Shown here: one piece after another, positions 9,600 to 19,340 of the stretch
How the letters are laid out: every line of letters starts with the position of its first letter
Numbering within the stretch: position 1 is the stretch's first letter
From: Paraglaciecola arctica
Lineage (GTDB): Bacteria; Pseudomonadota; Gammaproteobacteria; Enterobacterales; Alteromonadaceae
NCBI RefSeq assembly: GCF_018861065.1
Contig: NZ_JAHKQO010000051.1
Location: 58,713-122,712, forward strand
Reading direction: 5' to 3'
DNA length: 64,000 bases
Translations under genes and position numbers: made by a program
The notes under the pieces: generated by a model
The model's database searches: none
What the model was told of the DNA's origin: nothing
What the model saw: the letters and a program-made list of their open reading frames with translations, nothing else

Positions 9600-11780
9600 T
9601 TACTTTCGACTGCCTGGAGTGTATCTTTCCACAGCGCGCTTAAGCACATCCTCTTTATAAAACGCCACGTCTTTGAATTCTCTGTCAGCATAACGTTGAG
9701 CTTGATCATAAAAATGTGGAGATTTAGGATCACCACTTTGCCCACCTGCCAATAGCGATTTTGCAGTGACTTTATCTCCAAACTCGACAACAGCTACAAA
9801 ACTGTTGCCTCTGTAACCATAAAGTTTTTTACTGCCATTAACACTGCGAGCACCAAAAGCCGCTAACGCGCCCCATCGCCCCGATGCTAGTCCAATTGGA
9901 ATACTCGGTTTTTGATCATCAACGGGCAAGTTAATATCACCTGTCAGCCTTTGCAGTCGATTGATGTCACCCCAAGGGGTATCCCATTTTCCAAAATCGC
10001 TGCTGAGTTTTGCTACCGCCTGTTCAAAGATGCTTAACCTTTCTGAACGTAATGAGCTGGTACCAAAATGTTCGATGGTTTGCATCATGCTTTTACCTTC
10101 AGGCCGAGTACCGTCCCTTAAATATTGCATGCCGTAATAATGTGCTAGCGACATAGCGACAGAGTCCAATGCAACGCGGTAATCCCATTGGCGCAATTGA
10201 TTAATCGGCTCCTCTAACTCCCTTGGAGGATTCCTTGATGAGTCGTAGGCTTCAACAAGGCCGCTTATGAGGGTTTTGAATCCAGGTAGATAAGGGTCAT
10301 AAGCTAGTTCAATTAACTTGTCCAAGGTAAAGTCGGACTCGTCTGATAAAACTTGAACTGCGTGTATGCCTCTAAAATTTTCAGGATCTGGTGCCATATA
10401 CTTTGGATAATCTTCTGCCTTGGGACTAAATTCAGCGGCAGCAGTAAAAGGCGTTGAGTTGGCATTTTGAATCCAACCATTAGCAGGATTAAGAATACTG
10501 ATGGTTTCATCTACCGTGTGAAGGCCATTCCAATCGGTGTTTTTAATTGAGCCGTTAACAGCTGATGAATAATCAAAACTTGGATCACGCTTAGGAATAA
10601 AATTACCGTGATAGTAGGCGATATTACCGTCAGCATCGGCATACACTGTATTGTTTGAAGAATTAGTGCGCATATCCATCATGCTGCGAAATCCCTCATG
10701 GCTTGAGGTTTTAGTTCGAATAAAGGATTGTTGTAATGCCCTAACAGGATCCCAATTAATTCGTGTTGTGACCCATTGCCCGTTTTCCATATGTGTGACT
10801 GGTCCGTGATGAGTATGAAAAGTAGGAAAGGTTTTGTATTTGAAGGTGTCGCCGTCACGATACCGCAATGAAACAACTGACTTTTTAACTGCTAACTCGT
10901 CTCCATCATATAAGTAAAATAAATCGTTTCCACGCTCAACTATGGTTTCAAGATATTCGTCCATAAAATCTACGTAGGTTGAGGTGTGCATCCAGCCATT
11001 TTTTTCATTAAATCCCTGATAAACAAAAAACTGCCCCCATGTCACAGCGCCATAGGCATTTAAGCCTTCTTCGCTAACAACGTGTACTTCTGGGCGAAAG
11101 TAAAACGAGGTATGTGGGTTGATGAGCAACATGGCATTCCCCGATTGGGTTAATTTGCCCGAAATAGCAAAACCATTAGAGCCACTGGGCTCTGCCATGA
11201 CTAAATCTTGGGTTTCGGGATTATTGGTCTTACTGCCATAAAAGGCTTCTATTCCAGTGACCGAAATTTGTTCAATATCACCACCAATGGAACCTTCAGA
11301 AAAAAACATCGGCATCCATGGTTCAAATTTGGTTATTAACGCGGGTTTCACATCGGGATGTGTTGCCAAATAATAATTTAGCCCATCTGCAAAGGCTTCA
11401 CATAAAGCTTTAAGTGATTCAGGAGAATCTTCGTAAATTAGTTTTGCTTGTTTAATGGTCATAAACAACCGAGCTCTCAAGTCGCTATATAACGCTTTTT
11501 CACCCTCAACTTCTGCAAGCCGGCCCATAGCCCAAATGTAATTCCGTTCCACCCGTTTAAAGTCATCTTCTGCTTGCGCATATAACAAACCAAATACGGC
11601 ATCGGCATCTGACTTACCGTAAATATGCGGCACACCAAAATCGTCACGAATTATTTCTACCAGTTGTGCACGGGCGGTTAAACGGTCGATTTCACTGATA
11701 GGGGGCACAGAAGCACATGCACTGATAAAAAGTGCCAACAAAACAACAATAAGTAATTTGAAGTCAAAGCGAATAGGCAT
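9600..11780 (-). CDS. Penicillin acylase family (Ntn-hydrolase) lipoprotein
   Basis: An N-terminal-nucleophile amidase precursor of 726 residues. It begins with a lipoprotein signal peptide ending LFISAC (Cys at about residue 22), so it is probably anchored on the periplasmic side. DDFGVPHIYG near residue 43 is the family's usual start. GSNGFAISG contains Ser201, the expected post-cleavage N-terminal nucleophile of the beta chain, followed by the NPHTSFYFRPEVH segment. Members cut amides such as beta-lactam side chains, N-acyl-homoserine lactones or aculeacin; the substrate cannot be read from sequence. The ATG at 11780 is chosen over an upstream TTG at 11822 because it places the signal peptide correctly. 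Stands alone. Confidence 0.88.
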   Translation of the reverse strand: MPIRFDFKLLIVVLLALFISACASVPPISEIDRLTARAQLVEIIRDDFGVPHIYGKSDADAVFGLLYAQAEDDFKRVERNYIWAMGRLAEVEGEKALYSDLRARLFMTIKQAKLIYEDSPESLKALCEAFADGLNYYLATHPDVKPALITKFEPWMPMFFSEGSIGGDIEQISVTGIEAFYGSKTNNPETQDLVMAEPSGSNGFAISGKLTQSGNAMLLINPHTSFYFRPEVHVVSEEGLNAYGAVTWGQFFVYQGFNEKNGWMHTSTYVDFMDEYLETIVERGNDLFYLYDGDELAVKKSVVSLRYRDGDTFKYKTFPTFHTHHGPVTHMENGQWVTTRINWDPVRALQQSFIRTKTSSHEGFRSMMDMRTNSSNNTVYADADGNIAYYHGNFIPKRDPSFDYSSAVNGSIKNTDWNGLHTVDETISILNPANGWIQNANSTPFTAAAEFSPKAEDYPKYMAPDPENFRGIHAVQVLSDESDFTLDKLIELAYDPYLPGFKTLISGLVEAYDSSRNPPRELEEPINQLRQWDYRVALDSVAMSLAHYYGMQYLRDGTRPEGKSMMQTIEHFGTSSLRSERLSIFEQAVAKLSSDFGKWDTPWGDINRLQRLTGDINLPVDDQKPSIPIGLASGRWGALAAFGARSVNGSKKLYGYRGNSFVAVVEFGDKVTAKSLLAGGQSGDPKSPHFYDQAQRYADREFKDVAFYKEDVLKRAVERYTPGSRK

Positions 11781-11983
11781 AAATAATCCGTTAAAAATTA
11801 GCAGGTCTAATAATGCTACCAAGCAGTTTATAAGAAGTACAATGATACTAATGTGATTAAAAAAACATCAACCAGACTCGACTTTGGGAGTTGATTTCCG
11901 TATGATGCGCGGCCTTTGTTTGCCGAGTGTTACCGCACTTGATAAGCATATCGATTAACTTTCATTTTCTGGACGACCTACTT

Positions 11984-13588
11984 TTGATTTCTACTGCTAA
12001 TATCACCATGCAATTTGGCGCTGAGCCTTTGTTTGAAAACATCTCTGCTAAATTTGGGCATGGCAATCGCTATGGTCTAATTGGTGCTAATGGCTGTGGA
12101 AAATCCACATTTATGAAAATTCTAAGTGGTGATCTTGTGCCAAGCGCTGGTAATGTCTCTATTACACCTGGCGAAAAAGTGGGCACGCTAAGCCAAGATC
12201 AGTTTGCTTTTGAAGAACATACAGTGGTCGACACCGTTATTATGGGCGATGTAAATCTGTGGAAGGTCAAACAGGAGCGTGATGCGATTTACTCCAAGCC
12301 TGAAATGAGCGAAGCAGATGGTATGCACGTAGCCGAGCTGGAAACCCAATTTGCTGAAATGGACGGTTACACCGCAGAATCTAGAGCCGGCGAAATACTA
12401 TTACAAGCAGGTATTGCCGAGCACTACCATTTTGGTTTAATGGCGCAAGTTGCGCCAGGCTGGAAATTGCGAGTGTTACTAGCACAAGCACTGTTTTCTA
12501 ATCCAGATATTTTGTTACTCGATGAGCCCACCAACAACCTTGATATCTATACCATCAATTGGCTAGGTGAAGTGCTAAACGAAAGAAAATGCACCATGAT
12601 TATTATTTCCCATGATAGGCACTTCTTAAATTCAGTGTGTACTCATATGGCAGATATAGATTACGGTGAATTACGTATTTATCCTGGTAACTATGAAGCT
12701 TACCAGGCAGCGTCGTCGTTAATTCAAGAACAATTACATACAGAAAATGCCAAGAAAAGTGCTGAAATTGATGAGCTGCAAGCCTTTGTAAACCGTTTCT
12801 CTGCTAACGCATCAAAAGCAAAACAAGCGTCATCCCGTGCTAAAAAGATGGAAAAAATCACCTTAGACGAAGTGAAATCCTCCAGCCGTCGCACACCTCG
12901 AATAGTGCTTAAACAACACAAAAAATTACATCGCCAAGCATTAATTCTTGAACATTTGAGTCATGGTTTTGATGAACAGCCTTTATTTAATGACGCCAAC
13001 CTGATTTTAGAAGCTGGCGCAAAATTGGCAATTATTGGGGAAAATGGTGTAGGTAAAACGACCTTTCTACGATGCTTAATTGATGAGTTGCAAGCCACTA
13101 GCGGCGTTGTTAAATGGTCTGAAAATGCCAGTATTGGATATTGTCCGCAAGATAGCACCGCCGATTTCGACACTGACCTCACCTTGTTCGACTGGATGTC
13201 TCAGTGGCGCACCCCAAAACATGATGACCTTGCTGTTCGCGCACTATTGGGCAGCTTATTATTTAGCGCTGACGATTTTAATAAGAAAGCCAAGGTATGT
13301 TCGGGTGGAGAAAAAAACCGTCTGTTGTTTGGCAAGTTAATGATGTCAGATATCAATGTATTAATAATGGACGAACCAACTAACCACATGGATATGGAAG
13401 CCATTGAAGCACTAAACAACGCCCTCAAGAAGTTTGATGGCACGCTGATTTTTGTGAGCCACGATAGAGAATTTGTTTCTTCATTGGCTACACGAGTGAT
13501 TGAAATTAACGATCACGAGGTCATTAATTTTCAGGGAACCTACGACGAATACTTGTCGAGCCGAGAAGCGGCTCAACAGGTGGCATAG
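11984..13588 (+). CDS. ybiT: ABC-F family ATPase YbiT
   Basis: A cytoplasmic ribosome-associated ABC-F ATPase with no membrane domain. Two ABC domains are seen: Walker [10 protein letters not shown] near residue 37 with Walker [13 protein letters not shown] near 180, and GENGVGKTT near 355 with [12 protein letters not shown] near 465. Between them lies the charged linker (residues 240-310) that reaches into the ribosome in this family. The 534 residues match E. coli YbiT (about 530). The frame is open from 11927, but the family's opening [10 protein letters not shown] fits a TTG start at 11984, with GGACG about 10 nt upstream; no suitable ATG exists. Likely role: translation factor for stalled ribosomes, inferred from the family. 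Confidence 0.93.
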   Translation: MISTANITMQFGAEPLFENISAKFGHGNRYGLIGANGCGKSTFMKILSGDLVPSAGNVSITPGEKVGTLSQDQFAFEEHTVVDTVIMGDVNLWKVKQERDAIYSKPEMSEADGMHVAELETQFAEMDGYTAESRAGEILLQAGIAEHYHFGLMAQVAPGWKLRVLLAQALFSNPDILLLDEPTNNLDIYTINWLGEVLNERKCTMIIISHDRHFLNSVCTHMADIDYGELRIYPGNYEAYQAASSLIQEQLHTENAKKSAEIDELQAFVNRFSANASKAKQASSRAKKMEKITLDEVKSSSRRTPRIVLKQHKKLHRQALILEHLSHGFDEQPLFNDANLILEAGAKLAIIGENGVGKTTFLRCLIDELQATSGVVKWSENASIGYCPQDSTADFDTDLTLFDWMSQWRTPKHDDLAVRALLGSLLFSADDFNKKAKVCSGGEKNRLLFGKLMMSDINVLIMDEPTNHMDMEAIEALNNALKKFDGTLIFVSHDREFVSSLATRVIEINDHEVINFQGTYDEYLSSREAAQQVA

Positions 13589-13653
13589 TGTTAAATTCTG
13601 GAAAAAAGTAACTCAATAAAATACAGTGGGTAAAAAAACAATTAGAGACACTG

Positions 13654-14328
13654 ATGCAACAACATGATGCTTTACCACTCACTGACTTTATAGAATATCC
13701 ACCAGCAGAAATGCTGGTGAGATCGCAGCAATTTTATGCTGAGATAAAACGTCGCCATAGCATTCGCAAGTTTAGCGATCGCCCGGTGGATAAGCACATA
13801 ATCGAAAACTGCATCAAAGCGGCAGGCACTGCGCCAAACGGCGCCAATCACCAACCTTGGCATTTTGTGGCAATTCATTCTCAAGAAATAAAAGCCCAAG
13901 TACGCCAGCAGGCAGAAGCACACGAACAAGGCTTTTACCAAGGTCGAGGTGGAGATGAATGGTTAGGCGCGTTAAAACCCTTAGGTACTGATGCAAATAA
14001 ACCGTATCTTGAACACGCACCTTGGTTAATCGCTATATTTAGTCAAAAGAATACTGAACTAGAAGATGGCAATAAACAAACCAATTATTACGTACACGAA
14101 TCTGTAGGCATTGCTACTGGGTTTCTTATCAACGCTTTACATCATAGTGGCCTAGTTACCCTTACCCACACTCCTAAACCCATGAGTTTTTTGTCGAAAA
14201 TATGTGGCCGTCCAGATAACGAACGACCCTATATGTTATTGATTGCTGGTTACCCCGCTGAAGATGCCACTGTTCCCCAACATGCTTTGAATAAAAAAGA
14301 CTTAGATTCAATTGCTAGTTTTATGTAG
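13654..14328 (+). CDS. Nitroreductase family FMN protein
   Basis: A 224-residue FMN-dependent oxidoreductase of the nitroreductase superfamily. The phosphate-binding RRHSIRKFSDRPV segment near residue 33 and APNGANHQPWHFVAI near residue 67 are the usual flavin contacts; GIATGFLINALHHSGL and a C-terminal PYMLLIAGYPAEDATVP segment also fit. The YGYPxxxA-like ending and motif spacing resemble the iodotyrosine-deiodinase-like branch, but substrate is unknown. It lies 65 bp after ybiT on the same strand and may be cotranscribed, without an evident functional link. Confidence 0.88.
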   Translation: MQQHDALPLTDFIEYPPAEMLVRSQQFYAEIKRRHSIRKFSDRPVDKHIIENCIKAAGTAPNGANHQPWHFVAIHSQEIKAQVRQQAEAHEQGFYQGRGGDEWLGALKPLGTDANKPYLEHAPWLIAIFSQKNTELEDGNKQTNYYVHESVGIATGFLINALHHSGLVTLTHTPKPMSFLSKICGRPDNERPYMLLIAGYPAEDATVPQHALNKKDLDSIASFM

Positions 14329-14350
14329 ATAGCCTAAGCGCAGCTATTTA

Positions 14351-15133
14351 TTATCTAGGTAAAATGTCGTTGTAGAAGTGATAGCCATCACTGTATTTCA
14401 TGTCGTACTTTTGCAACAGACTATCGTATTCGACGGTATCAAAATATTTAAGAAGCTCCCGATTAAATGCTTTACGTAATTTGGGATCGTGAATTGCTGC
14501 ACCATAACGCGTCGATGTAAAGAGATTATGAACCTGCATTTTTTTTAAATGATTCATACCCATAATCGACTTTGCAAAGTACTTAAATATATTGATATCC
14601 ATTACTGCTACATCCACTTTACCGCTTAGCAATAATTCGACTTGCCTTCGTTGTTCGGGCAACTCCAGATATAAGGGGCTTTGTTGAGTGGCTTTTGCAT
14701 ACTCTGCACCGAGGAGCATCTGGGCGTTTTGAAATGCAACCACTACTAAGGATTGCAGCTCTTTAAACTCGTCGAGTTTAATGGATTTTTCCATTAAACT
14801 AACGGCTACATTTTGATAGGTTACATAGGGCAAACTTAATATTTCGGCTTTGACTCCAGCTTTCTGAGATTGAGTAAGCCCTATATCTGCATTGACTTGT
14901 TTCATCGTTTCGTAAGTACGACCGTAAGGCACGTACAACATTGAAATGTTATGACCTAACTTTGCCAATACATCGCGCATTAGGTCTACTTCAAAACCAG
15001 AATCTTGTTCAGGAATGACATAGGGAGGCTTTGCCAAACCAGCAACTAAAACTAACTCTTTAGACTTAAGATCCTGAGCTAGAAAAATTAGAAACAACCA
15101 ACAATATTTCTTTACCGAATACAAATGAATCAT
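14351..15133 (-). CDS. Periplasmic solute-binding-like protein (SBP family 3)
   Basis: A 260-residue exported protein resembling amino-acid-type substrate-binding proteins. A hydrophobic N-terminus (residues 9-20) is followed by LVLVAGLAKPPYVIPEQDSGFEVDLMRDVL, which fits the first lobe, and DVAVMDINIFKYFAKS in the second. No permease or ATPase gene is adjacent, so it may not serve an ABC transporter; orphan members of this type are frequent in Alteromonadales. The GGGG near the ATG at 15133 is very close to the start, so the exact start is somewhat uncertain. Convergent with the nitroreductase gene. Confidence 0.75.
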   Translation of the reverse strand: MIHLYSVKKYCWLFLIFLAQDLKSKELVLVAGLAKPPYVIPEQDSGFEVDLMRDVLAKLGHNISMLYVPYGRTYETMKQVNADIGLTQSQKAGVKAEILSLPYVTYQNVAVSLMEKSIKLDEFKELQSLVVVAFQNAQMLLGAEYAKATQQSPLYLELPEQRRQVELLLSGKVDVAVMDINIFKYFAKSIMGMNHLKKMQVHNLFTSTRYGAAIHDPKLRKAFNRELLKYFDTVEYDSLLQKYDMKYSDGYHFYNDILPR

Positions 15134-15250
15134 CCCCGAGCCAAATAAACGATTGCTATTAGTAAAATCAAATATTTCACAGCTAAGGGCTATAGTGTAC
15201 CCTTTATCACCTGATTATTATCAAGTTTATTGACATTGAGGCTTTTAAAA

Positions 15251-15967
15251 TTGTTAAAAATTTTGCTGCTATTTTTACTGCCTTTATATGTCAACGCTTG
15301 TCCTAACTGGCAGCCCGCTATAAAAGATAATCAAGCTCTTGGGTGGGACTACCAGCTTAACCCTCATAATATTTCCGTAGTTAAAGACCCTATCAATAAT
15401 CAATCTCAAGTTATCAAACTGGTCCTTTCTCCAGACTCCACTTGGCCGAACGGTCACACTAGAACCGAAGTGAAACACAATGGCTGTGCCACTAACGAAG
15501 GTGACAGTTCTTTCTTTTCTTGGGAGTTTTTATTAAATAACCCCATAAAAACACGCAATGACATGGCTTATTGGGAAACAGACAACAGCTACCTGCAAAG
15601 TATGGGATTTTACCTTACTCCTAAGCAAGTTAAGAGCAACGTTAGCACTGAACTAACTTTTTTTAGTAGTCTTCCTAGTCGCAAAATACATTGGCAAGAT
15701 ACTGTCACTATTGGCAAATGGAATAAAATCGCAATGGCCATTATTTGGTCTGAATCTAAGAAAAGTGGACATGTTAGTCTATGGTATAACAACCACCCCA
15801 TACTCACCGAATTGCCAGTCAAAACTAAACCTGATGCCAATAAACTGTTTGTGCAACTTGGCTTACATCGTAACCAAGCTGAACCAGCCATCGATCATAT
15901 ATACTTACGCAACATCAAAGAAGTCGCCAATTTAACAACATTATTAAGTAAGCTGAACTCGAGATAA
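15251..15967 (+). CDS. Secreted polysaccharide-lyase-like (jelly-roll) protein
   Basis: A secreted protein of about 238 residues. A strong hydrophobic signal (LKILLLFLLPLYVNA) precedes CPNWQP. WPNGHTRTEVKHNG near residue 75, with alternating beta-strand patterns and a late GxWNKIAMAIIWSES strand, resembles heparin-lyase-I-like polysaccharide lyases; this is a weak match from memory and the substrate is unknown. No ATG is available: TTG codons lie at 15230, 15236 and 15251. The last is chosen because GAGG sits 9 nt upstream and gives a compact signal peptide. The TIM-barrel gene follows on the same strand. Confidence 0.6.
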   Translation: MLKILLLFLLPLYVNACPNWQPAIKDNQALGWDYQLNPHNISVVKDPINNQSQVIKLVLSPDSTWPNGHTRTEVKHNGCATNEGDSSFFSWEFLLNNPIKTRNDMAYWETDNSYLQSMGFYLTPKQVKSNVSTELTFFSSLPSRKIHWQDTVTIGKWNKIAMAIIWSESKKSGHVSLWYNNHPILTELPVKTKPDANKLFVQLGLHRNQAEPAIDHIYLRNIKEVANLTTLLSKLNSR

Positions 15968-16019
15968 GCCATACCGTCCAGCATCGCTATTATTGCGCGC
16001 ATATTTACGGAAACAATCA

Positions 16020-16838
16020 ATGAACCTCAATTTTCATAAATCTTTTTGGGAAACACCTTGCAACAACGACAAAGCGCTTAACGAATTAGTCAAGCGTAGT
16101 AGTGATGATGGTTATCAAGGAACCGAGCTGTTTTTACCATTCTTCGAATTTGATGCAGAGTTGACCCTTAAAATCCATGCCCAATTTGACCTTAATATCA
16201 TAACGGGTATCGCCACTGAAGGTGACAACGTTCAGGCACATTTGAATAGTATGAATACTCAAGTCGCTCGCGCAATCGAGTTTTCTCCGGTGCTGATTAA
16301 TTCACATACAGGTAGGGATATATTCAGCTTAGAAGATAATTTACGATTGTTTGAAAACGCCTTAGAACTCGAACAAAAACATAAGGTTATGATCACCCAT
16401 GAAACTCATAGATACAGGCCTACATTTAGTACTTTCGATACTGAAAAAATACTCAAAGCCTTGCCAGAACTAAAGTTAAATTTGGATATTAGCCACTGGA
16501 TGGTGGTTCACGAGTCTGACTTAAGCGATCAAATTTCGCGTTTAGAGTCTATTTTTCCCCAGGTACATCATATTCACGCACGAGTAGGTTTTGAAGAAGG
16601 GCCGCAGGTTACCGACCCTCAGGACAAAATTTGGGCAAGCCACTTAAAAAATCATGTAAATCTATGGCAAAAAGTGATTGATTTAGCAAAAACCAGGGGG
16701 CAAAAAAACTTCACTATTACACCAGAATTCGGCCCATTTCCTTATGCACATCTGCAGCCCAATTCCCAGCAACCTTTGACAGATGTTTGGGCCGCCAATA
16801 ATTTTATGCAACAACACTTAAAAGCAATGCTCATTTAA
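16020..16838 (+). CDS. Sugar phosphate isomerase/epimerase-like TIM-barrel protein
   Basis: A cytoplasmic protein of 272 residues with the xylose-isomerase-like TIM-barrel pattern: GYQGTELFLPFFEF near residue 32, LINSHTGRD near 95, ITHETHRYRPTFS near 126, LNLDISHWMVVHESD near 157 and VHHIHARVGFEEGPQVTDP near 187. The conserved Glu and His positions suit metal-dependent isomerases or epimerases of this family. The ATG at 16020 is preferred to a TTG at 15993; it is preceded by ACGGAAA. It follows the lyase-like gene by 52 bp and may belong to one transcript. Exact substrate unknown. Confidence 0.78.
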   Translation: MNLNFHKSFWETPCNNDKALNELVKRSSDDGYQGTELFLPFFEFDAELTLKIHAQFDLNIITGIATEGDNVQAHLNSMNTQVARAIEFSPVLINSHTGRDIFSLEDNLRLFENALELEQKHKVMITHETHRYRPTFSTFDTEKILKALPELKLNLDISHWMVVHESDLSDQISRLESIFPQVHHIHARVGFEEGPQVTDPQDKIWASHLKNHVNLWQKVIDLAKTRGQKNFTITPEFGPFPYAHLQPNSQQPLTDVWAANNFMQQHLKAMLI

Positions 16839-16852
16839 GATTTTTTGAACGG

Positions 16853-17545
16853 CTAAGGCAGTTCAAAAACCAATGCTTTCAGTACATCTTCTCCTACTGA
16901 ACTAAAAACAAGCTTTGCTTCATCAGTAATTTTTAGTCCGTCACCGGGAGACATTTCAACACCATTGACGTTGAGGCGACCACTTACCAGTTGCACATAT
17001 TGATTTGGTAACAAACTGGTTAAATCGGTTTGTTGCCCTTTGTTCAGAATCAATTGATGTAAGTGCATATCTTGTTTAACTTGTAATGTGCCATTTAGTC
17101 CATCAGGACTAATAACCTGAGTTAAACCTTCACTTTGACCAAAATCTTTTTGCTGATAACTCGGAGTTTGTCCTTTTACACTAGGCTCAATCCAAATCTG
17201 CAGAAATTCCAGAGGCTCTTTATCTGAATTGTTAAATTCACTGTGCCTAATGCCACTTCCCGCTGACATTAGTTGGAACTCACCAGCGGGTAAAGTTTTG
17301 ATATTTCCCTGGCTATCTTTGTGGGCAATATTACCTTTTAGCACATAACTGATAATTTCCATATCGCGATGGCCATGGGTACCAAATCCTTTACTAGGTT
17401 CGACCGTATCTTGATTGATCACTCTGAGTTTTGAAAAGCCCATCTGCTCAGGATCATAATACTCCCCAAAAGAGAAAGTATGCTGGCTCTTTAGCCAGCC
17501 AAGGTTTGCGTTACCGCGCAGCGAAGATTTTCTTAAAACTAACAT
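16853..17545 (-). CDS. Pirin family protein
   Basis: A 230-residue bicupin of the pirin (YhhW) family, some of whose members act as quercetin 2,3-dioxygenases. The N-terminal cupin keeps the metal ligands: two histidines in GTHGHRDMEIISYVL near residue 55 and His and Glu in GIRHSEFNNS near 98. FSFGEYYDPEQMGFSKLRVIN near residue 27 is also typical. The start has a good ribosome site (GGGGAAAG). It is convergent with the TIM-barrel gene and lies downstream of the DUF418 gene with an AT-rich gap. Physiological role unknown. Confidence 0.92.
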   Translation of the reverse strand: MLVLRKSSLRGNANLGWLKSQHTFSFGEYYDPEQMGFSKLRVINQDTVEPSKGFGTHGHRDMEIISYVLKGNIAHKDSQGNIKTLPAGEFQLMSAGSGIRHSEFNNSDKEPLEFLQIWIEPSVKGQTPSYQQKDFGQSEGLTQVISPDGLNGTLQVKQDMHLHQLILNKGQQTDLTSLLPNQYVQLVSGRLNVNGVEMSPGDGLKITDEAKLVFSSVGEDVLKALVFELP

Positions 17546-17662
17546 AATGCTTTCCCCTTTTGATTTGATAGGGAAAGTCTATATGTGTTACCTAAAAAAA
17601 AATAACGCAATGATTAGCTTAGAATATTCTAATTTTTAGAACATTTTAAGCCGAAGGAATCC

Positions 17663-19228
17663 TCAGTTAGGCAACACCTTAAAAGGTTGACGGGTTTTAT
17701 ATGTCAAGGAACGCCACACCCACTCCAATGGACCAAACTGGTAATGCTTTAACCACCAGCTAGACAGCAGAATTTGTATTATAACTATCACTAATACAAC
17801 TAACATTTGCGAAGTGCGAGAAACGTCACCATAAAAACCACCAGCATAGCCATAAAACACACTAGATAAAATTACTGATTGCATGATGTAATTAGTTAAC
17901 GCCATACGTCCCATGGGTGCTAATTTGGCTAGCATTTTTTGCCATTTAGATGAGTCGAGCAATCTAATTAAGAGCCCAAGATAACCCGCAGCCATAAAGT
18001 ACTGACCACCATTAAATAGAATATTACCCACCGCTTGCATAGGCATAATATGTTCAACCGCTGGATGCCCCAAAATCAATAAACCCGCTACTGTGACAAA
18101 CACTCCGACACCTAAACCAATGCGGGCCATATAACCAAAGAGCTTAGGATGCTGGCTGTGATTTTTAATTGCCCCCGAAACAACTAACCAATATCCAAGT
18201 AAAAATATCGGTAGTAGCAAGGTCAATGCAAATACAGGCGTAAACATTAACCATACGATCAATGCTTTAGATCTAAACACTGTCGCTTGCCAATAACTCC
18301 CGTCTTTGAGGGCGGTAATTTCTTGCAACTCTTTCTCATCATGTTCTTGTTGATATTCAAAAATTTGCTGGGCTTGTTGTTGTGGTGTCGGTTCTTCTTC
18401 TTGGGATTCAACTTCTTGGGGGTCACTCTCCTCTTGCGCAACTATATCTAAGTCGGATTGTAACGATTTGTCTTCAGAAGGCGTAGCTGACACATCCTCT
18501 GATTCATCTACACTGCCTGACGCTTCAAGTAACAACTCTGCCGCTTCGGTGGCCTCAACTTCTAGTTGTGAAACTAATGCCGAAACCTCCTGAGATTCTT
18601 GCCATTGTTTTTGAACTGATTGGCGGTCGAATGACACCCCAAAAGCCACACCAACTAAACAAGTAATCAGCATTGGAATGGTTAACCACCATAGAGCTAA
18701 TCTTAGAATTGACTTGGGATTATTAAATTTCTGAAAGCGAGGTTTACGCAATAGATAGATAAAAGCCAACATGAGCAGCCCAGAAATAGCATAGTCATGC
18801 AAGATATCGCCCTGCCAAATAAACACAGCGTGTATTAATCCAATCAGCAAAAGTACTAACATTCTGCGAACAAACCACGCGCCGAATGGCCTGTTTTTGC
18901 GCATGGCTTGGGTCAACATTACCGCAAAGCCCATTCCAAACAACAAGGCAAAGAGTTTATAAAATTTACCTTCAACAAAACACCTAATAAGCCAACCCAC
19001 GGCATGGTCAACCCCAGTTAAGTCGGGATTAAAACTAGCAAGGTTAGAGATGGGCCGACCAAACCACTCTATATTCATCAATAAAATACCAATCAGCGCA
19101 AAGCCTCGTAATATATCTAAAGCATTAATCCTTTGCTCGGATGCTACTGGCGCAAGAAGTGGAGCGGGTGCAATTATTTCTGAAGGTGGAGCAGTGTCAT
19201 GTTGTTCAGAAAGATCCTTATCTGACAT
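17663..19228 (-). CDS. DUF418 (YeiB-like) membrane protein with acidic insert
   Basis: An inner-membrane protein of 521 residues. EQRINALDILRGFALIGILLMNIEWF near residue 32 is the family signature, followed by several hydrophobic segments up to residue 200, and a C-terminal DUF418 part (LAPMGRMALTNYIMQS near residue 425, GPLEWVWRSLTY near 500). Between membrane segments, about residues 205-305 form a highly acidic, Glu/Gln/Ser-rich stretch that ordinary YeiB proteins (about 385-400 residues) lack and that explains the extra length. Function of the family is unresolved. Single gene. Confidence 0.85.
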   Translation of the reverse strand: MSDKDLSEQHDTAPPSEIIAPAPLLAPVASEQRINALDILRGFALIGILLMNIEWFGRPISNLASFNPDLTGVDHAVGWLIRCFVEGKFYKLFALLFGMGFAVMLTQAMRKNRPFGAWFVRRMLVLLLIGLIHAVFIWQGDILHDYAISGLLMLAFIYLLRKPRFQKFNNPKSILRLALWWLTIPMLITCLVGVAFGVSFDRQSVQKQWQESQEVSALVSQLEVEATEAAELLLEASGSVDESEDVSATPSEDKSLQSDLDIVAQEESDPQEVESQEEEPTPQQQAQQIFEYQQEHDEKELQEITALKDGSYWQATVFRSKALIVWLMFTPVFALTLLLPIFLLGYWLVVSGAIKNHSQHPKLFGYMARIGLGVGVFVTVAGLLILGHPAVEHIMPMQAVGNILFNGGQYFMAAGYLGLLIRLLDSSKWQKMLAKLAPMGRMALTNYIMQSVILSSVFYGYAGGFYGDVSRTSQMLVVLVIVIIQILLSSWWLKHYQFGPLEWVWRSLTYKTRQPFKVLPN

Positions 19229-19340
19229 GGAGTTTCCTTATCTTTGAATATTGAATTAGAGTAAGCCGACCTTAATAGATTGTCTAGATAACAATGTTAC
19301 AGGCTGTGTTTGGCAACGCCGCTCTCTAAACTACCATCAA

